A stretch of DNA of 45,717 nt from Flavobacteriales bacterium UBA7690. GTDB lineage: Bacteria > Bacteroidota > Bacteroidia > Flavobacteriales_F > PHOS-HE28. The translations under genes and the position numbers were made by a program. A model generated the notes under the pieces. That model was not told the origin of the DNA and did not search any database. It was given only the letters and a program-made list of their open reading frames with translations. The stretch is taken from the NCBI GenBank assembly GCA_002482775.1, contig DLGQ01000007.1:1-45717 (forward strand), in the 5' to 3' direction. Shown here piece by piece: positions 18,100 to 24,686 of the stretch (position 1 is its first letter; every line of letters begins with the position of its first letter).

Positions 18100-19260
18100 A
18101 TGTTCGATCACTGCACCTTCGATCGTCCACACCTGTTGATAACGCCGCTACTTTTGGTCATCGACCGCCTCTACCCCGCTCTGCACCAGCTTTCGCTGCC
18201 ACGTGCCCGTTGGATCATCATCGGGCTGCACCTGCTGTTGTTAGCCGCGATCGGTGAGCAGCAAGGTATCCTGGCCGATAAGGAAGCGCTGAAGTACATC
18301 GGCTGCGCGCAAGACGTGCTGAACGACGATCTCAGCGACCTGACAAGCAACTATCTGAAGTACGGGGCTTATGTGCTTTTCCTAGTACCCTTCGTTGCTA
18401 TTGGCCAGATGTGGCTCGCCGTTGGTGTCCAGATCCTTCTTGGCATCATCGCTGCGGAAGCACTGGCACGCTATACCGAACGCGCCACAGGGAACGTTGG
18501 GTTAGGACGCTTGGCCATGGCGCTTTTCCTGCTCTGCCCATTGATCCAATCCTGGGCACTTGCGCTCTACACGGAACACTTCTTCGCGTGCATGGCGATC
18601 ATCTTCATTGAGCTGCTTGATCGCGATAGGCGGATCGGAGCACCCACGATCGCGCTCGGCATCATCACCCTTTTCGCACGGCCAACAGGAATGTTCTTCG
18701 TTGTGCCCGCGATGCTGTGGATGTGGCGCGAACGGCTGCCGAGCGCGCTCCGCCCGTGGTTCGTGCCAGGCGCATGTATCGCCCTTTTCCTCTTCGCCAT
18801 CAGCATTCCGCGGATCGCACCAGCACAACTAGGACCGATCGCATCGGGACAGGTGATCGCAGGCATAGGCGGTTCCGGTACTGACGGTTTCGATGGTCAG
18901 ACGATCATCGCCGCACAACGCTTTCTAGTGGACCGTGTGGGCCTGGTAGAATGGGGCGGAATTACCCTACGAAGGGCCGTTTCCCTCTTCACCCTCACGC
19001 GGCCCTACTACTCCGTTGCGCATAACAACTTGAATGCGATCTGGTACGTGCTTTTCCCGCTTGCCTTTATCGGGGTCTGGCGATCATGGCAGGTGAGTCG
19101 CATTCGCCTCGTGCTCCTTGTGCTGATGTTGAATATCCTCCTGGTCGCCGTCACGCACGATGAATGGAGCGGCCGGTTCCTCGTTCCCTTGCTTCCGTGG
19201 ATCATGGTACTAGCCGTTTCTGCCCTTAGAAATTCCGTGAGGGTCGTTGCTCGGGTGTGA
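18100..19260 (+). CDS. Polytopic membrane protein, GT-C glycosyltransferase-like
   Basis: Up to 386 residues, with about nine to eleven hydrophobic helices spread over the whole length. The loop after the first helix has GEQQGILADKEALKYIGCAQ, and the middle contains ALYTEHFFACMAIIFIEL and ARPTGMFFV. The arrangement recalls GT-C/PMT-like glycosyltransferases, which use lipid-linked sugars, but I see no decisive catalytic motif, so the function is tentative. The start is uncertain. The ATG at 18100 gives a hydrophilic, untypical leader, and an exact TAnnTTTG lies inside the frame at 18149-18156, so translation may really begin near 18154-18160. The gene is divergent from carA. Confidence 0.7.
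   Translation: MFDHCTFDRPHLLITPLLLVIDRLYPALHQLSLPRARWIIIGLHLLLLAAIGEQQGILADKEALKYIGCAQDVLNDDLSDLTSNYLKYGAYVLFLVPFVAIGQMWLAVGVQILLGIIAAEALARYTERATGNVGLGRLAMALFLLCPLIQSWALALYTEHFFACMAIIFIELLDRDRRIGAPTIALGIITLFARPTGMFFVVPAMLWMWRERLPSALRPWFVPGACIALFLFAISIPRIAPAQLGPIASGQVIAGIGGSGTDGFDGQTIIAAQRFLVDRVGLVEWGGITLRRAVSLFTLTRPYYSVAHNNLNAIWYVLFPLAFIGVWRSWQVSRIRLVLLVLMLNILLVAVTHDEWSGRFLVPLLPWIMVLAVSALRNSVRVVARV
18149..18156 (+). promoter_or_regulatory. TAnnTTTG element inside the N-terminal part of the GT-C-like frame
   Basis: TACTTTTG matches the -7 consensus exactly and is placed where the two leaderless-type genes of this window have it, three nt before a codon (here ATC at 18160). It may be a chance match within Leu codons (LLLVID). 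Confidence 0.3.
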
Positions 19261-19269
19261 CCTCGGCGC

Positions 19270-19290
19270 GCCCTGTGCGTCCATAGGGGC
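19270..19290. repeat. Small hairpin sharing its loop sequence with the rpsK-rpsD REP-like element
   Basis: GCCCT at 19270-19274 and AGGGGC at 19285-19290 flank the loop GTGCGTCCAT. The 9-mer GTGCGTCCA also forms the loop region of the hairpin at 22579-22602. It lies in the 44-nt spacer before the beta-barrel gene. The shared 9-mer could be chance. Confidence 0.3.
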
Positions 19291-19304
19291 ACCAAACAAG
19301 CATC

Positions 19305-19928
19305 ATGCGCTCACTCCTTCTTCCCATCGGCCTTGTACTATCCACGGGCATCTTTGCTCAAGACCAAGGCTTCGTAAGCGGTTCCATGGCCTTTGATAGC
19401 CGTACCATCGACAACGATGGCAACCTCAACGACCGCACCATCACAAGTGGCACCTTCGGCCCTGCCGTCGGCTTCAACCTTTCACCTGTTCATGTAGTGG
19501 GTCTGGCCCTTACCCACACCGGTAGCAAGGAGGAATACAAGACCCAATTGGGGAATACCACCTTGGACCTTACCGAGAAGCGTTCGCTCACCACCATCGC
19601 GCCGTTCTACCGTTACATGAAGAGCGTGAACGACAAATTCTTGCTCTACGGCCAACTGAAAGCCGGTATCGGTTTCGGGAAAGAGACGGTAGAAGTCCGC
19701 ACCACTGACGCGGAAGCGAAACTGAGCACGATGGATGTCCGGGTGGGCCCCGGCATCGTCTACGTGATGGCCGATCGTTGGGCCCTGAGCGCCGATTGGG
19801 GCGTACTAGGCTACTACAGCGAGAAGCGCACCGAGGACACCCCAACGGACGATGTGACCACCACCAGCGGATTCCAGGCTTCGCTGAACCCCGGTTCCCT
19901 CACGCTCGCGCTCAACTGGTTGTTCTAA
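19305..19928 (+). CDS. Small outer-membrane beta-barrel protein
   Basis: 207 residues with a signal peptide (LLLPIGLVLSTGIFAQ). The mature part consists of alternating polar/hydrophobic strands with aromatic girdles and ends NPGSLTLALNWLF, a typical C-terminal beta-signal ending in Phe. The size and strand pattern fit an OmpW/OmpX-like 8-stranded porin-family barrel common in Bacteroidota, whose role is usually unknown. It follows the GT-C-like gene by 44 nt, and its transcript is closed by the perfect hairpin at 19949-19978. Confidence 0.8.
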   Translation: MRSLLLPIGLVLSTGIFAQDQGFVSGSMAFDSRTIDNDGNLNDRTITSGTFGPAVGFNLSPVHVVGLALTHTGSKEEYKTQLGNTTLDLTEKRSLTTIAPFYRYMKSVNDKFLLYGQLKAGIGFGKETVEVRTTDAEAKLSTMDVRVGPGIVYVMADRWALSADWGVLGYYSEKRTEDTPTDDVTTTSGFQASLNPGSLTLALNWLF

Positions 19929-19948
19929 AGGAACTCGCTCAACGCCAG

Positions 19949-19979
19949 AAAGGGCCGATGGATCACCATCGGCCCTTTT
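19949..19979. terminator. Bidirectional intrinsic terminator between the beta-barrel gene and dodecin
   Basis: A perfect 13-bp stem (AAAGGGCCGATGG at 19949-19961 pairing with 19966-19978) has a 4-nt ATCA loop and is followed by TTTT on the plus side and, by symmetry, a T-run on the minus side. It serves both converging genes. Confidence 0.9.
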
Positions 19980-19995
19980 CCATTCCAGGCTTCGA

Positions 19996-20199
19996 TCACT
20001 TCTCGATCGCGAAGCTGATCTTGCAGTTGATGCGGTACTCCACGATCTTGCCTTTCTCCACCACGGCACTTTGGTTGCCGATGTTCACGCTGCGGATACC
20101 GCGTACGGTCTTGCTGGCTTCTTTCACCGCGTTGTTGGCGGCATCTTCCCAGCTGGTCTTGCTGCTGGCGAGGATCTCTACGACTTTCAGGATGGGCAT
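19996..20199 (-). CDS. Dodecin family flavin-binding protein
   Basis: 67 residues from the ATG at 20199 (MPILKVVEILASSKTSWEDA); the longer frame upstream lacks similarity. Dodecins are small proteins that form hollow dodecamers storing flavin. The family core SWEDAANNAVKEASKTVRGI and the final strand VEYRINCKISFAIEK are clear. The flavin-stacking position, a Trp in archaeal and many bacterial dodecins, probably corresponds to Trp16 in SSKTSWEDA. It lies 102 nt after rplQ beyond a hairpin, so it is probably transcribed separately or by read-through. Confidence 0.93.
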   Translation of the reverse strand: MPILKVVEILASSKTSWEDAANNAVKEASKTVRGIRSVNIGNQSAVVEKGKIVEYRINCKISFAIEK

Positions 20200-20256
20200 C
20201 GGTCTTGGTTTTCCCTTTTGACCACCTCGGCACCGAACGTCACACATGGAACGCAA

Positions 20257-20281
20257 GAAGGGCGCCCATCAGGCGCCCTTC
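20257..20281 (-). terminator. Terminator hairpin at the end of the ribosomal operon
   Basis: A perfect 10-bp stem (GAAGGGCGCC at 20257-20266 with GGCGCCCTTC at 20272-20281) and a 5-nt loop lie 20 nt past the rplQ stop. On the minus strand the 3' arm is followed by the T-poor run TTGCG, so termination may be partial and allow some read-through into dodecin. Confidence 0.7.
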
Positions 20282-20301
20282 GCATTGTCGTTAGAAAGCG
20301 A

Positions 20302-20778
20302 TCACTCGCTCTTGGCCTCTTCGCCACCCTCTGCTTTGGGAGCTGCGTTCTTCGCCGTGGTACGGCGCGTGCGACGCGTCTTCTTCGCGGCACCGGCTGT
20401 CTTCTCCTTCGTGTAGGTGGTATTGAAGTCCACCAGCTCGATCATGGCCATCTCGGCAGCATCGCCCAAGCGGTTGCCCAACTTGATGATACGCGTGTAA
20501 CCACCGGGGCGGGTAGCCACCTTCGGAGCCACATCGCGGAACAAGGCGGCCGTTGCCTCTTTGTTCTGCAGTTCACTGAAGACCACACGACGGCTGTGCG
20601 TGGTGTCGTCCTTGCTCTTGGTGATCAAAGGCTCCACGTACAAGCGTAGGGCTTTCGCCTTGGCCAACGTGGTCTCGATGCGCTTGTGGTCGATCAGGGA
20701 GATCGCCAAGTTGCTCAACAGCGAGTCGCGGTGGGCCTTCTTGCGGCCGAGCGCGTTGTTCTTATTTCCGTGTCTCAT
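20302..20778 (-). CDS. rplQ: 50S ribosomal protein L17
   Basis: 158 residues. The first ~120 residues are typical L17 (MRHGNKNNALGRKKAHRDSL, then LSNLAISLIDHKRIETTLAKAK), which sits near the peptide-exit tunnel. The last ~35 residues are a Lys/Arg/Thr/Ala-rich tail ending AEGGEEAKSE, longer than in E. coli and common in Bacteroidota. It is the last gene of the ribosomal cluster and is set off from rpoA by an 87-nt spacer that contains repeats. Confidence 0.98.
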   Translation of the reverse strand: MRHGNKNNALGRKKAHRDSLLSNLAISLIDHKRIETTLAKAKALRLYVEPLITKSKDDTTHSRRVVFSELQNKEATAALFRDVAPKVATRPGGYTRIIKLGNRLGDAAEMAMIELVDFNTTYTKEKTAGAAKKTRRTRRTTAKNAAPKAEGGEEAKSE

Positions 20779-20780
20779 GA

Positions 20781-20865
20781 CAGTTGTCCGTTGTCAGTTG
20801 TCAGTCGTCTGGCGTTCGGCTGCGTGATGGCTACTGCCAACTGCCGACTGCCAACTTGCAACTGG
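20781..20865. repeat. Inverted-repeat element in the rpoA-rplQ spacer
   Basis: The 87-nt spacer is almost filled by an imperfect inverted repeat. One arm is built of GTTGTC/GTTGTCAGT units (20781-20807). The other is built of ACTGCCAACT units (exact at 20833-20842 and 20847-20856). The arms match at about 19 of 24 positions and could fold into a long hairpin in the mRNA between rpoA and rplQ. The same 10-mer recurs in the spacer at 15559-15611, so this looks like a dispersed intergenic repeat family. Confidence 0.65.
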
Positions 20866-21867
20866 TTATTCCTTGTCCAGTTTGTATTTCGCCACGTTCA
20901 TCCCGAAGCTCAGGCCCTTGTTCTCCACAAGATCCTCCAGCTCGGTGAGGCTCTTCTTCCCGAAGTTGCGGAACTTCAAGAGGTCGTTCTTGTTGAAGGA
21001 TACCAGATCACCGAGGGTCTCGATGTCAGCGGCCTTCAAGCAGTTCAGCGCGCGCACGCTGAGGTCCATATCAACCAACTTGGTCTTCAGGAGCTGGCGC
21101 ATGTGCAGGCTGGTCTCATCGAACTCCTCCGATTCCGAAGAACTGCCGCGCTCTTCCACATCCAGGCTGATGCGCTCATCGCTGAACAGCATGAAGTGGT
21201 GGATGAGGATCTTGGCGGCCTCCTGAAGAGCGTTCTTCGGCGTGATGCTGCCGTCGGACACCACTTCGATGGTGAGCTTCTCGTAATCGGTCTTCTCTTC
21301 CACACGGGTGTTCTCCACCGTGTACTTCACGTTCTTGATCGGCGTGAAGATGCTGTCGATGGCAATGGTACCGATGGGCGCGTTCTCCGACTTGTTCTCG
21401 TCGGCAGGAACGTAACCACGGCCTTTACCCACGGTGAGCTCCACGTGCAATTTCACGTTGCTCTCCATGTGCGCGATCACCAAGTCCGGGTTCAACACCT
21501 GGAAACCGGTGGTGTGCTTGCCGATATCACCTGCGGTGAAGCTGTCTTTGCCGGTCACGGTGAAGGAGACCTTCTCGGTGCTCACATCATCGAGCTGGCG
21601 GCGGAAACGCACCTGCTTCAGGTTCAGTACGATCTCGGTCATGTCCTCGATCACACCTTTGATGGTGCTGAACTCGTGGTCCACACCGTCGATACGAACG
21701 GTGGTGATGGCATGTCCTTCGAGACTGCTGAGCAGGATCCGGCGCAATGCGTTGCCGATGGTGATCCCGTAACCGGGTTCCAATGGACGGAACTCAAAAG
21801 AGCCGCGCTTATCATCGGATTCGATCATCGTGACCTTGTCGGGCCGCTGGAATTCGAGAATGGGCAT
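20866..21867 (-). CDS. rpoA: DNA-directed RNA polymerase alpha subunit
   Basis: 333 residues. The N-terminal domain (about 1-235) carries the dimer and beta/beta'-contact segments, including FRPLEPGYGITIGNALRR and the LLSSLEGHAITT region. The C-terminal domain (about 265-325) has the helix-hairpin motif LNCLKAADIETLGDLVSFNK and KFRNFGKKSLTELEDLV, which contacts UP-element DNA and activators. It sits between rpsD and rplQ as in most bacteria. Confidence 0.99.
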   Translation of the reverse strand: MPILEFQRPDKVTMIESDDKRGSFEFRPLEPGYGITIGNALRRILLSSLEGHAITTVRIDGVDHEFSTIKGVIEDMTEIVLNLKQVRFRRQLDDVSTEKVSFTVTGKDSFTAGDIGKHTTGFQVLNPDLVIAHMESNVKLHVELTVGKGRGYVPADENKSENAPIGTIAIDSIFTPIKNVKYTVENTRVEEKTDYEKLTIEVVSDGSITPKNALQEAAKILIHHFMLFSDERISLDVEERGSSSESEEFDETSLHMRQLLKTKLVDMDLSVRALNCLKAADIETLGDLVSFNKNDLLKFRNFGKKSLTELEDLVENKGLSFGMNVAKYKLDKE

Positions 21868-21932
21868 GTTTGCTTGGTCGTTGTTCGTTGGGTTGGTCTT
21901 TCCTCCTCCTCTCTGCTCGCCCCGAAGGCTTC

Positions 21933-22541
21933 TTACTTGCTGTACAATTCCACGATGAGCTGCTCGCGGATGTTCTCCGGGATCTGAGCGCGCTCGGGCA
22001 TACCGATGAATTTACCGGACATGCTTTGTGCGTTCCAATCCAGCCAGTCAAAACGACGGCTGCTCACCGATACGCTGCTGGAGATGGTCTCCAAGTTGCG
22101 GCTGCGCTCACGCACGGCCACGCTTTGGCCGGCACGCAGGGTATAGCTGGATACGTTCACTACGGAACCATCCACCGTGATGTGGCCGTGGCTCACGAGC
22201 TGGCGTGCAGCACGACGCGTAGGGGCGATGCCCAGACGGAACACCGTATTGTCCAACCGTGCTTCGCAGAGCTGGAGCAACACCTCACCGGTGATGCCCT
22301 TTTTGCTCGCTGCCGTGTGGAACATCTTTTCGAACTGGCGCTCGAGGATGCCGTAGGTGTACTTCGCCTTCTGCTTCTCGCGCAGCTGGCTGCTGTATTC
22401 GCTGTCCTTCTTGCGACGGCGGGCATTGGGGCCATGCTGTCCGGGGGCGTGGGGCTTGCGCTCCATCCACTTGTCCGGGCCGAAGATCGCCTCTTGGAAT
22501 TTCCGGGCGATCCGGGTCTTGGGTCCTGTGTAACGTGCCAT
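21933..22541 (-). CDS. rpsD: 30S ribosomal protein S4
   Basis: 202 residues starting MARYTGPKTRIARKFQEAIF. The frame reads on to 22592, but the extra residues cross a repeat element and are not S4. S4 is a primary 16S rRNA binder and, in E. coli, the repressor of the alpha operon. The S4 RNA-binding domain is visible around RLDNTVFRLGIAPTRRAARQ and LVSHGHITVDGSVVN. There is no zinc-binding Cys cluster at the N terminus, so this is the zinc-free form. Confidence 0.98.
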   Translation of the reverse strand: MARYTGPKTRIARKFQEAIFGPDKWMERKPHAPGQHGPNARRRKKDSEYSSQLREKQKAKYTYGILERQFEKMFHTAASKKGITGEVLLQLCEARLDNTVFRLGIAPTRRAARQLVSHGHITVDGSVVNVSSYTLRAGQSVAVRERSRNLETISSSVSVSSRRFDWLDWNAQSMSGKFIGMPERAQIPENIREQLIVELYSK

Positions 22542-22556
22542 TCTTCTTTTCTTTTG

Positions 22557-22571
22557 GGTGCTTCTCGCACC
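22557..22571 (-). repeat. Short hairpin upstream of rpsD
   Basis: GGTGC and GCACC flank a 5-nt TTCTC loop. It lies 15 nt before the rpsD start and directly beside the REP-like hairpin at 22579-22602, so the 67-nt spacer can form two consecutive RNA hairpins. Confidence 0.4.
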
Positions 22572-22578
22572 AACAACA

Positions 22579-22602
22579 GAGCGTGCGTCCACACGCTCCT
22601 AC
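22579..22602 (-). repeat. REP-like palindrome with GTAG foot in the rpsK-rpsD spacer
   Basis: Read on the minus strand, GTAG is followed immediately by GAGCGTG, a TGGACG loop and CACGCTC, a perfect 7-bp stem. A GTAG tetranucleotide at the base of a palindrome is the hallmark of REP elements mobilised by RAYT (REP-associated tyrosine) transposases. No RAYT gene is in this window. The copy lies in the transcribed spacer between rpsK and rpsD. Confidence 0.55.
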
Positions 22603-22608
22603 GGGTTA

Positions 22609-23019
22609 TTAAACGCGGCGCTTTTTAGGTGGACGGCAGCCGTTGTGGGGCATCGGGGTGATGTCTACGATCTCGGTCACTTCGACTCCGCTGTTGTGAA
22701 GGGCACGGATGGCGCTTTCGCGTCCACCGCCTGGGCCTTTCACGAACACCTTCACCTTTCGCAGACCCAGTTCGTGAGCTTCGCGTGCAGCCTCTTCAGC
22801 GCTGAGCTGGCCGGCGTACGGGGTGTTCTTCTTGCTTCCGCGGAAACCGTTCTTGCCGGAGGAGGACCAGCTGATCACTTCACCCTTGTTGTTGGTGAGG
22901 CTGATGATCAGGTTGTTGAACGTGGCTTGGATGTGGGCCTGACCGTAGGCCTCCACCACCACGTTCTTCTTCTTCTTCTTACCGGCGGCTCCGCCGCCCT
23001 TACCTTCTTGCTTTGCCAT
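22609..23019 (-). CDS. rpsK: 30S ribosomal protein S11
   Basis: 136 residues. After a Lys/Gly-rich N terminus (KGGGAAGKKKKKN) comes the S11 core: AHIQATFNNLIISLTNNKGE, SSGKNGFRGSKKNTPYA, and the C-terminal ITPMPHNGCRPPKKRRV. S11 forms part of the 30S platform near the mRNA exit site. It follows rpsM after a 43-nt spacer that holds a perfect small hairpin. Confidence 0.98.
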   Translation of the reverse strand: MAKQEGKGGGAAGKKKKKNVVVEAYGQAHIQATFNNLIISLTNNKGEVISWSSSGKNGFRGSKKNTPYAGQLSAEEAAREAHELGLRKVKVFVKGPGGGRESAIRALHNSGVEVTEIVDITPMPHNGCRPPKKRRV

Positions 23020-23033
23020 AGTTCGTTGAGTTG

Positions 23034-23053
23034 GGGTCGATGATTATCGACCC
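23034..23053 (-). other. Perfect 8-bp hairpin between rpsM and rpsK
   Basis: GGGTCGAT (23034-23041) pairs with ATCGACCC (23046-23053) around a GATT loop. It has no T-run, so it is not a classic terminator. It lies 15 nt upstream of the rpsK ATG in the operon mRNA and could be a processing site or a binding site for a regulatory ribosomal protein. Confidence 0.5.
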
Positions 23054-23062
23054 GTACGTCAA

Positions 23063-23440
23063 TTATTTCGTCACCTTCTTCTTGTTGGCCACCGTCTTCC
23101 GTTTGCCCTTACGGGTACGGCTGTTCGTGCGGGTACGTTGGCCACGCACAGGAAGACCTGCACGGTGACGTGTACCACGGTAGCTACCGATGTCCATCAA
23201 ACGCTTCACGCTCAGCTGCACTTCGCTGCGCAGCGCGCCTTCCACCTTGATGGTGTCGTTGATGTACTGACGGATCTTGCCTTGTTCCTCATCGGTCCAC
23301 TCCTCTACAAGGGTATCGGGGTCAACTTCCGCCTTCTCCAAGATGGAAAGAGCAGTGCTGCGGCCGATGCCGTAGATGTAGGTGAGGCCAATGCAGCCCC
23401 GCTTCTGTTTGGGTAGGTCGATACCTGCGATACGTGCCAT
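23063..23440 (-). CDS. rpsM: 30S ribosomal protein S13
   Basis: 125 residues. S13 sits in the 30S head and contacts the P-site tRNA and the 50S subunit. Recognisable are the start ARIAGIDLPKQKRGCIGLTY, the helix-hairpin YIYGIGRSTALSILEKA, and the conserved basic C-terminal part GTRHRAGLPVRGQRTRTNSR, which reaches toward the tRNA. It starts 13 nt after rpmJ and opens the alpha-operon part of the cluster. Confidence 0.98.
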   Translation of the reverse strand: MARIAGIDLPKQKRGCIGLTYIYGIGRSTALSILEKAEVDPDTLVEEWTDEEQGKIRQYINDTIKVEGALRSEVQLSVKRLMDIGSYRGTRHRAGLPVRGQRTRTNSRTRKGKRKTVANKKKVTK

Positions 23441-23453
23441 GCTCGTGCGTTTA

Positions 23454-23570
23454 TCAGCCCTGACGCTGCTTGAACTTCGGGTTCTTCTTGTTGATGATGT
23501 ACAAACGCCCTTTGCGGCGGACGATCTTGCAGTCCGCGGAGCGTGGTTTGAGGGAGGCCCTGACCTTCAT
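23454..23570 (-). CDS. rpmJ: 50S ribosomal protein L36, zinc-free form
   Basis: Only 38 residues, beginning MKVRASLKPRSADCKIVRRK and ending KKNPKFKQRQG. Canonical L36 binds zinc through three Cys and one His. Here only the second Cys is kept; the first is Ser and the others are replaced, so this is the zinc-independent type usual in Bacteroidota. It stands between infA (20 nt) and rpsM (13 nt), the conserved position. Confidence 0.95.
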   Translation of the reverse strand: MKVRASLKPRSADCKIVRRKGRLYIINKKNPKFKQRQG

Positions 23571-23590
23571 GGTTTCCTGGGTATCTTGTC

Positions 23591-23812
23591 TTAACTCTTG
23601 TATCGGAACGAAATGCGCCCTTTGCTGAGGTCGTATGGGCTCATCTCCACTTTCACTTTGTCTCCTGGTAGGATACGGATGTAGTGCATCCGCATCTTCC
23701 CCGAAATGTGGGCAACGATCACGTGACCGTTCTCCAACTCCACGCGGAACATGGCATTGCTGAGCGCCTCTTTGATGACGCCATCCTGCTCTATGGTCCC
23801 TGTTTTGCTCAT
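23591..23812 (-). CDS. infA: Translation initiation factor IF-1
   Basis: 73 residues forming one S1/OB-fold RNA-binding domain. IF-1 binds the ribosomal A site during initiation together with IF-2 and IF-3. The family segments are all present: QDGVIKEALSNAMFRVELEN, GHVIVAHISGKMRMHYIRIL, and PGDKVKVEMSPYDLSKGRI, ending in FRYKS. It follows map after 49 nt and precedes rpmJ by 20 nt. Confidence 0.98.
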   Translation of the reverse strand: MSKTGTIEQDGVIKEALSNAMFRVELENGHVIVAHISGKMRMHYIRILPGDKVKVEMSPYDLSKGRISFRYKS

Positions 23813-23861
23813 TCCGTTCGTTTCCTTCTATCTCTGTGCCGACCGGATGGCCGACGTTAAT

Positions 23862-24683
23862 TCACTTTATCGCGGGCGACACATGCGTCGCCTTTACACC
23901 TTTCTGTTCCAGCACATCTTCGATGTATTGGAACGTGGATAGGACCTCTGCTTTTCCGGCGCGTACAACCACCGTGTGTTCGAAATGCGCACTGGGTTTG
24001 CCGTCCCGCGATACCACGGTCCAACCATCGTTCAGTTGCTTCACCTCCTTCACACCCATGTTGATCATGGGTTCGATCGCCAGCGCCATGCCGCTTTGCA
24101 GCCGCACACCGTGACCCCGTTTCCCATAATTCGGCACTTCGGGCGCTTCGTGGAGCTTACGCCCAACGCCGTGCCCCACCAGCTCACGAACCACACCATA
24201 GCCGTTCTTCTCGGCATGGCTCTGGATCGCGTGGCCGATGTCACCGGTACGATTGCTTTCCACCGCCGCTTCGATGCCCAACTTCAGGCATTCCTGCGTC
24301 ACCTGCAACAACTTGCGCGTCGCAGGCGCCACCTCACCCACACAGAACGTGTAAGCGCTGTCGCCATAGAAGCCGTTCATAAGCACCCCGCAATCCACAC
24401 TTGCCACGTCGCCATCGCGCAACTCCCGGTCGCCCGGAAGGCCGTGTACCACTTGTTCGTTCACACTGATCAACAGCGTGCTCGGGCAACCGTACAGGCC
24501 TTTGAAACCCGGTACTCCACCATTGTCCCGGATGAACTCTTCTGCGATCGCATCGAGTTTACCGGTCGTGAAGCCCGGCGCGATGTGGCGTGCCACTTCA
24601 GCCAAGGTCCTACCAACAAGCAAAGAACTCTCCCTCACCAATGCGACTTCGTCATCGCTCAAGATGATCACGGCTTTACCCAT
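23862..24683 (-). CDS. map: Methionine aminopeptidase type I
   Basis: 273 residues. It removes the N-terminal Met from nascent proteins. The pita-bread metallopeptidase residues are present: substrate His in NEQVVHGLPG, metal-binding Asp in SVDCGV and YGDSAYTF, His in LVGHGVGR, and Glu in LAIEPM and AHFEHTV. The C terminus is about ten residues longer than in short bacterial forms. It begins 3 nt after secY with no adk between them, a Bacteroidota arrangement. Confidence 0.97.
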   Translation of the reverse strand: MGKAVIILSDDEVALVRESSLLVGRTLAEVARHIAPGFTTGKLDAIAEEFIRDNGGVPGFKGLYGCPSTLLISVNEQVVHGLPGDRELRDGDVASVDCGVLMNGFYGDSAYTFCVGEVAPATRKLLQVTQECLKLGIEAAVESNRTGDIGHAIQSHAEKNGYGVVRELVGHGVGRKLHEAPEVPNYGKRGHGVRLQSGMALAIEPMINMGVKEVKQLNDGWTVVSRDGKPSAHFEHTVVVRAGKAEVLSTFQYIEDVLEQKGVKATHVSPAIK

Positions 24684-24686
24684 GAT

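Noticed and set aside
16912..18132. Extended carA start at 18132
   Set aside because: The extra 28 residues do not resemble CarA and would overlap the putative promoter and the divergent gene; ATG at 18048 gives a normal N terminus.
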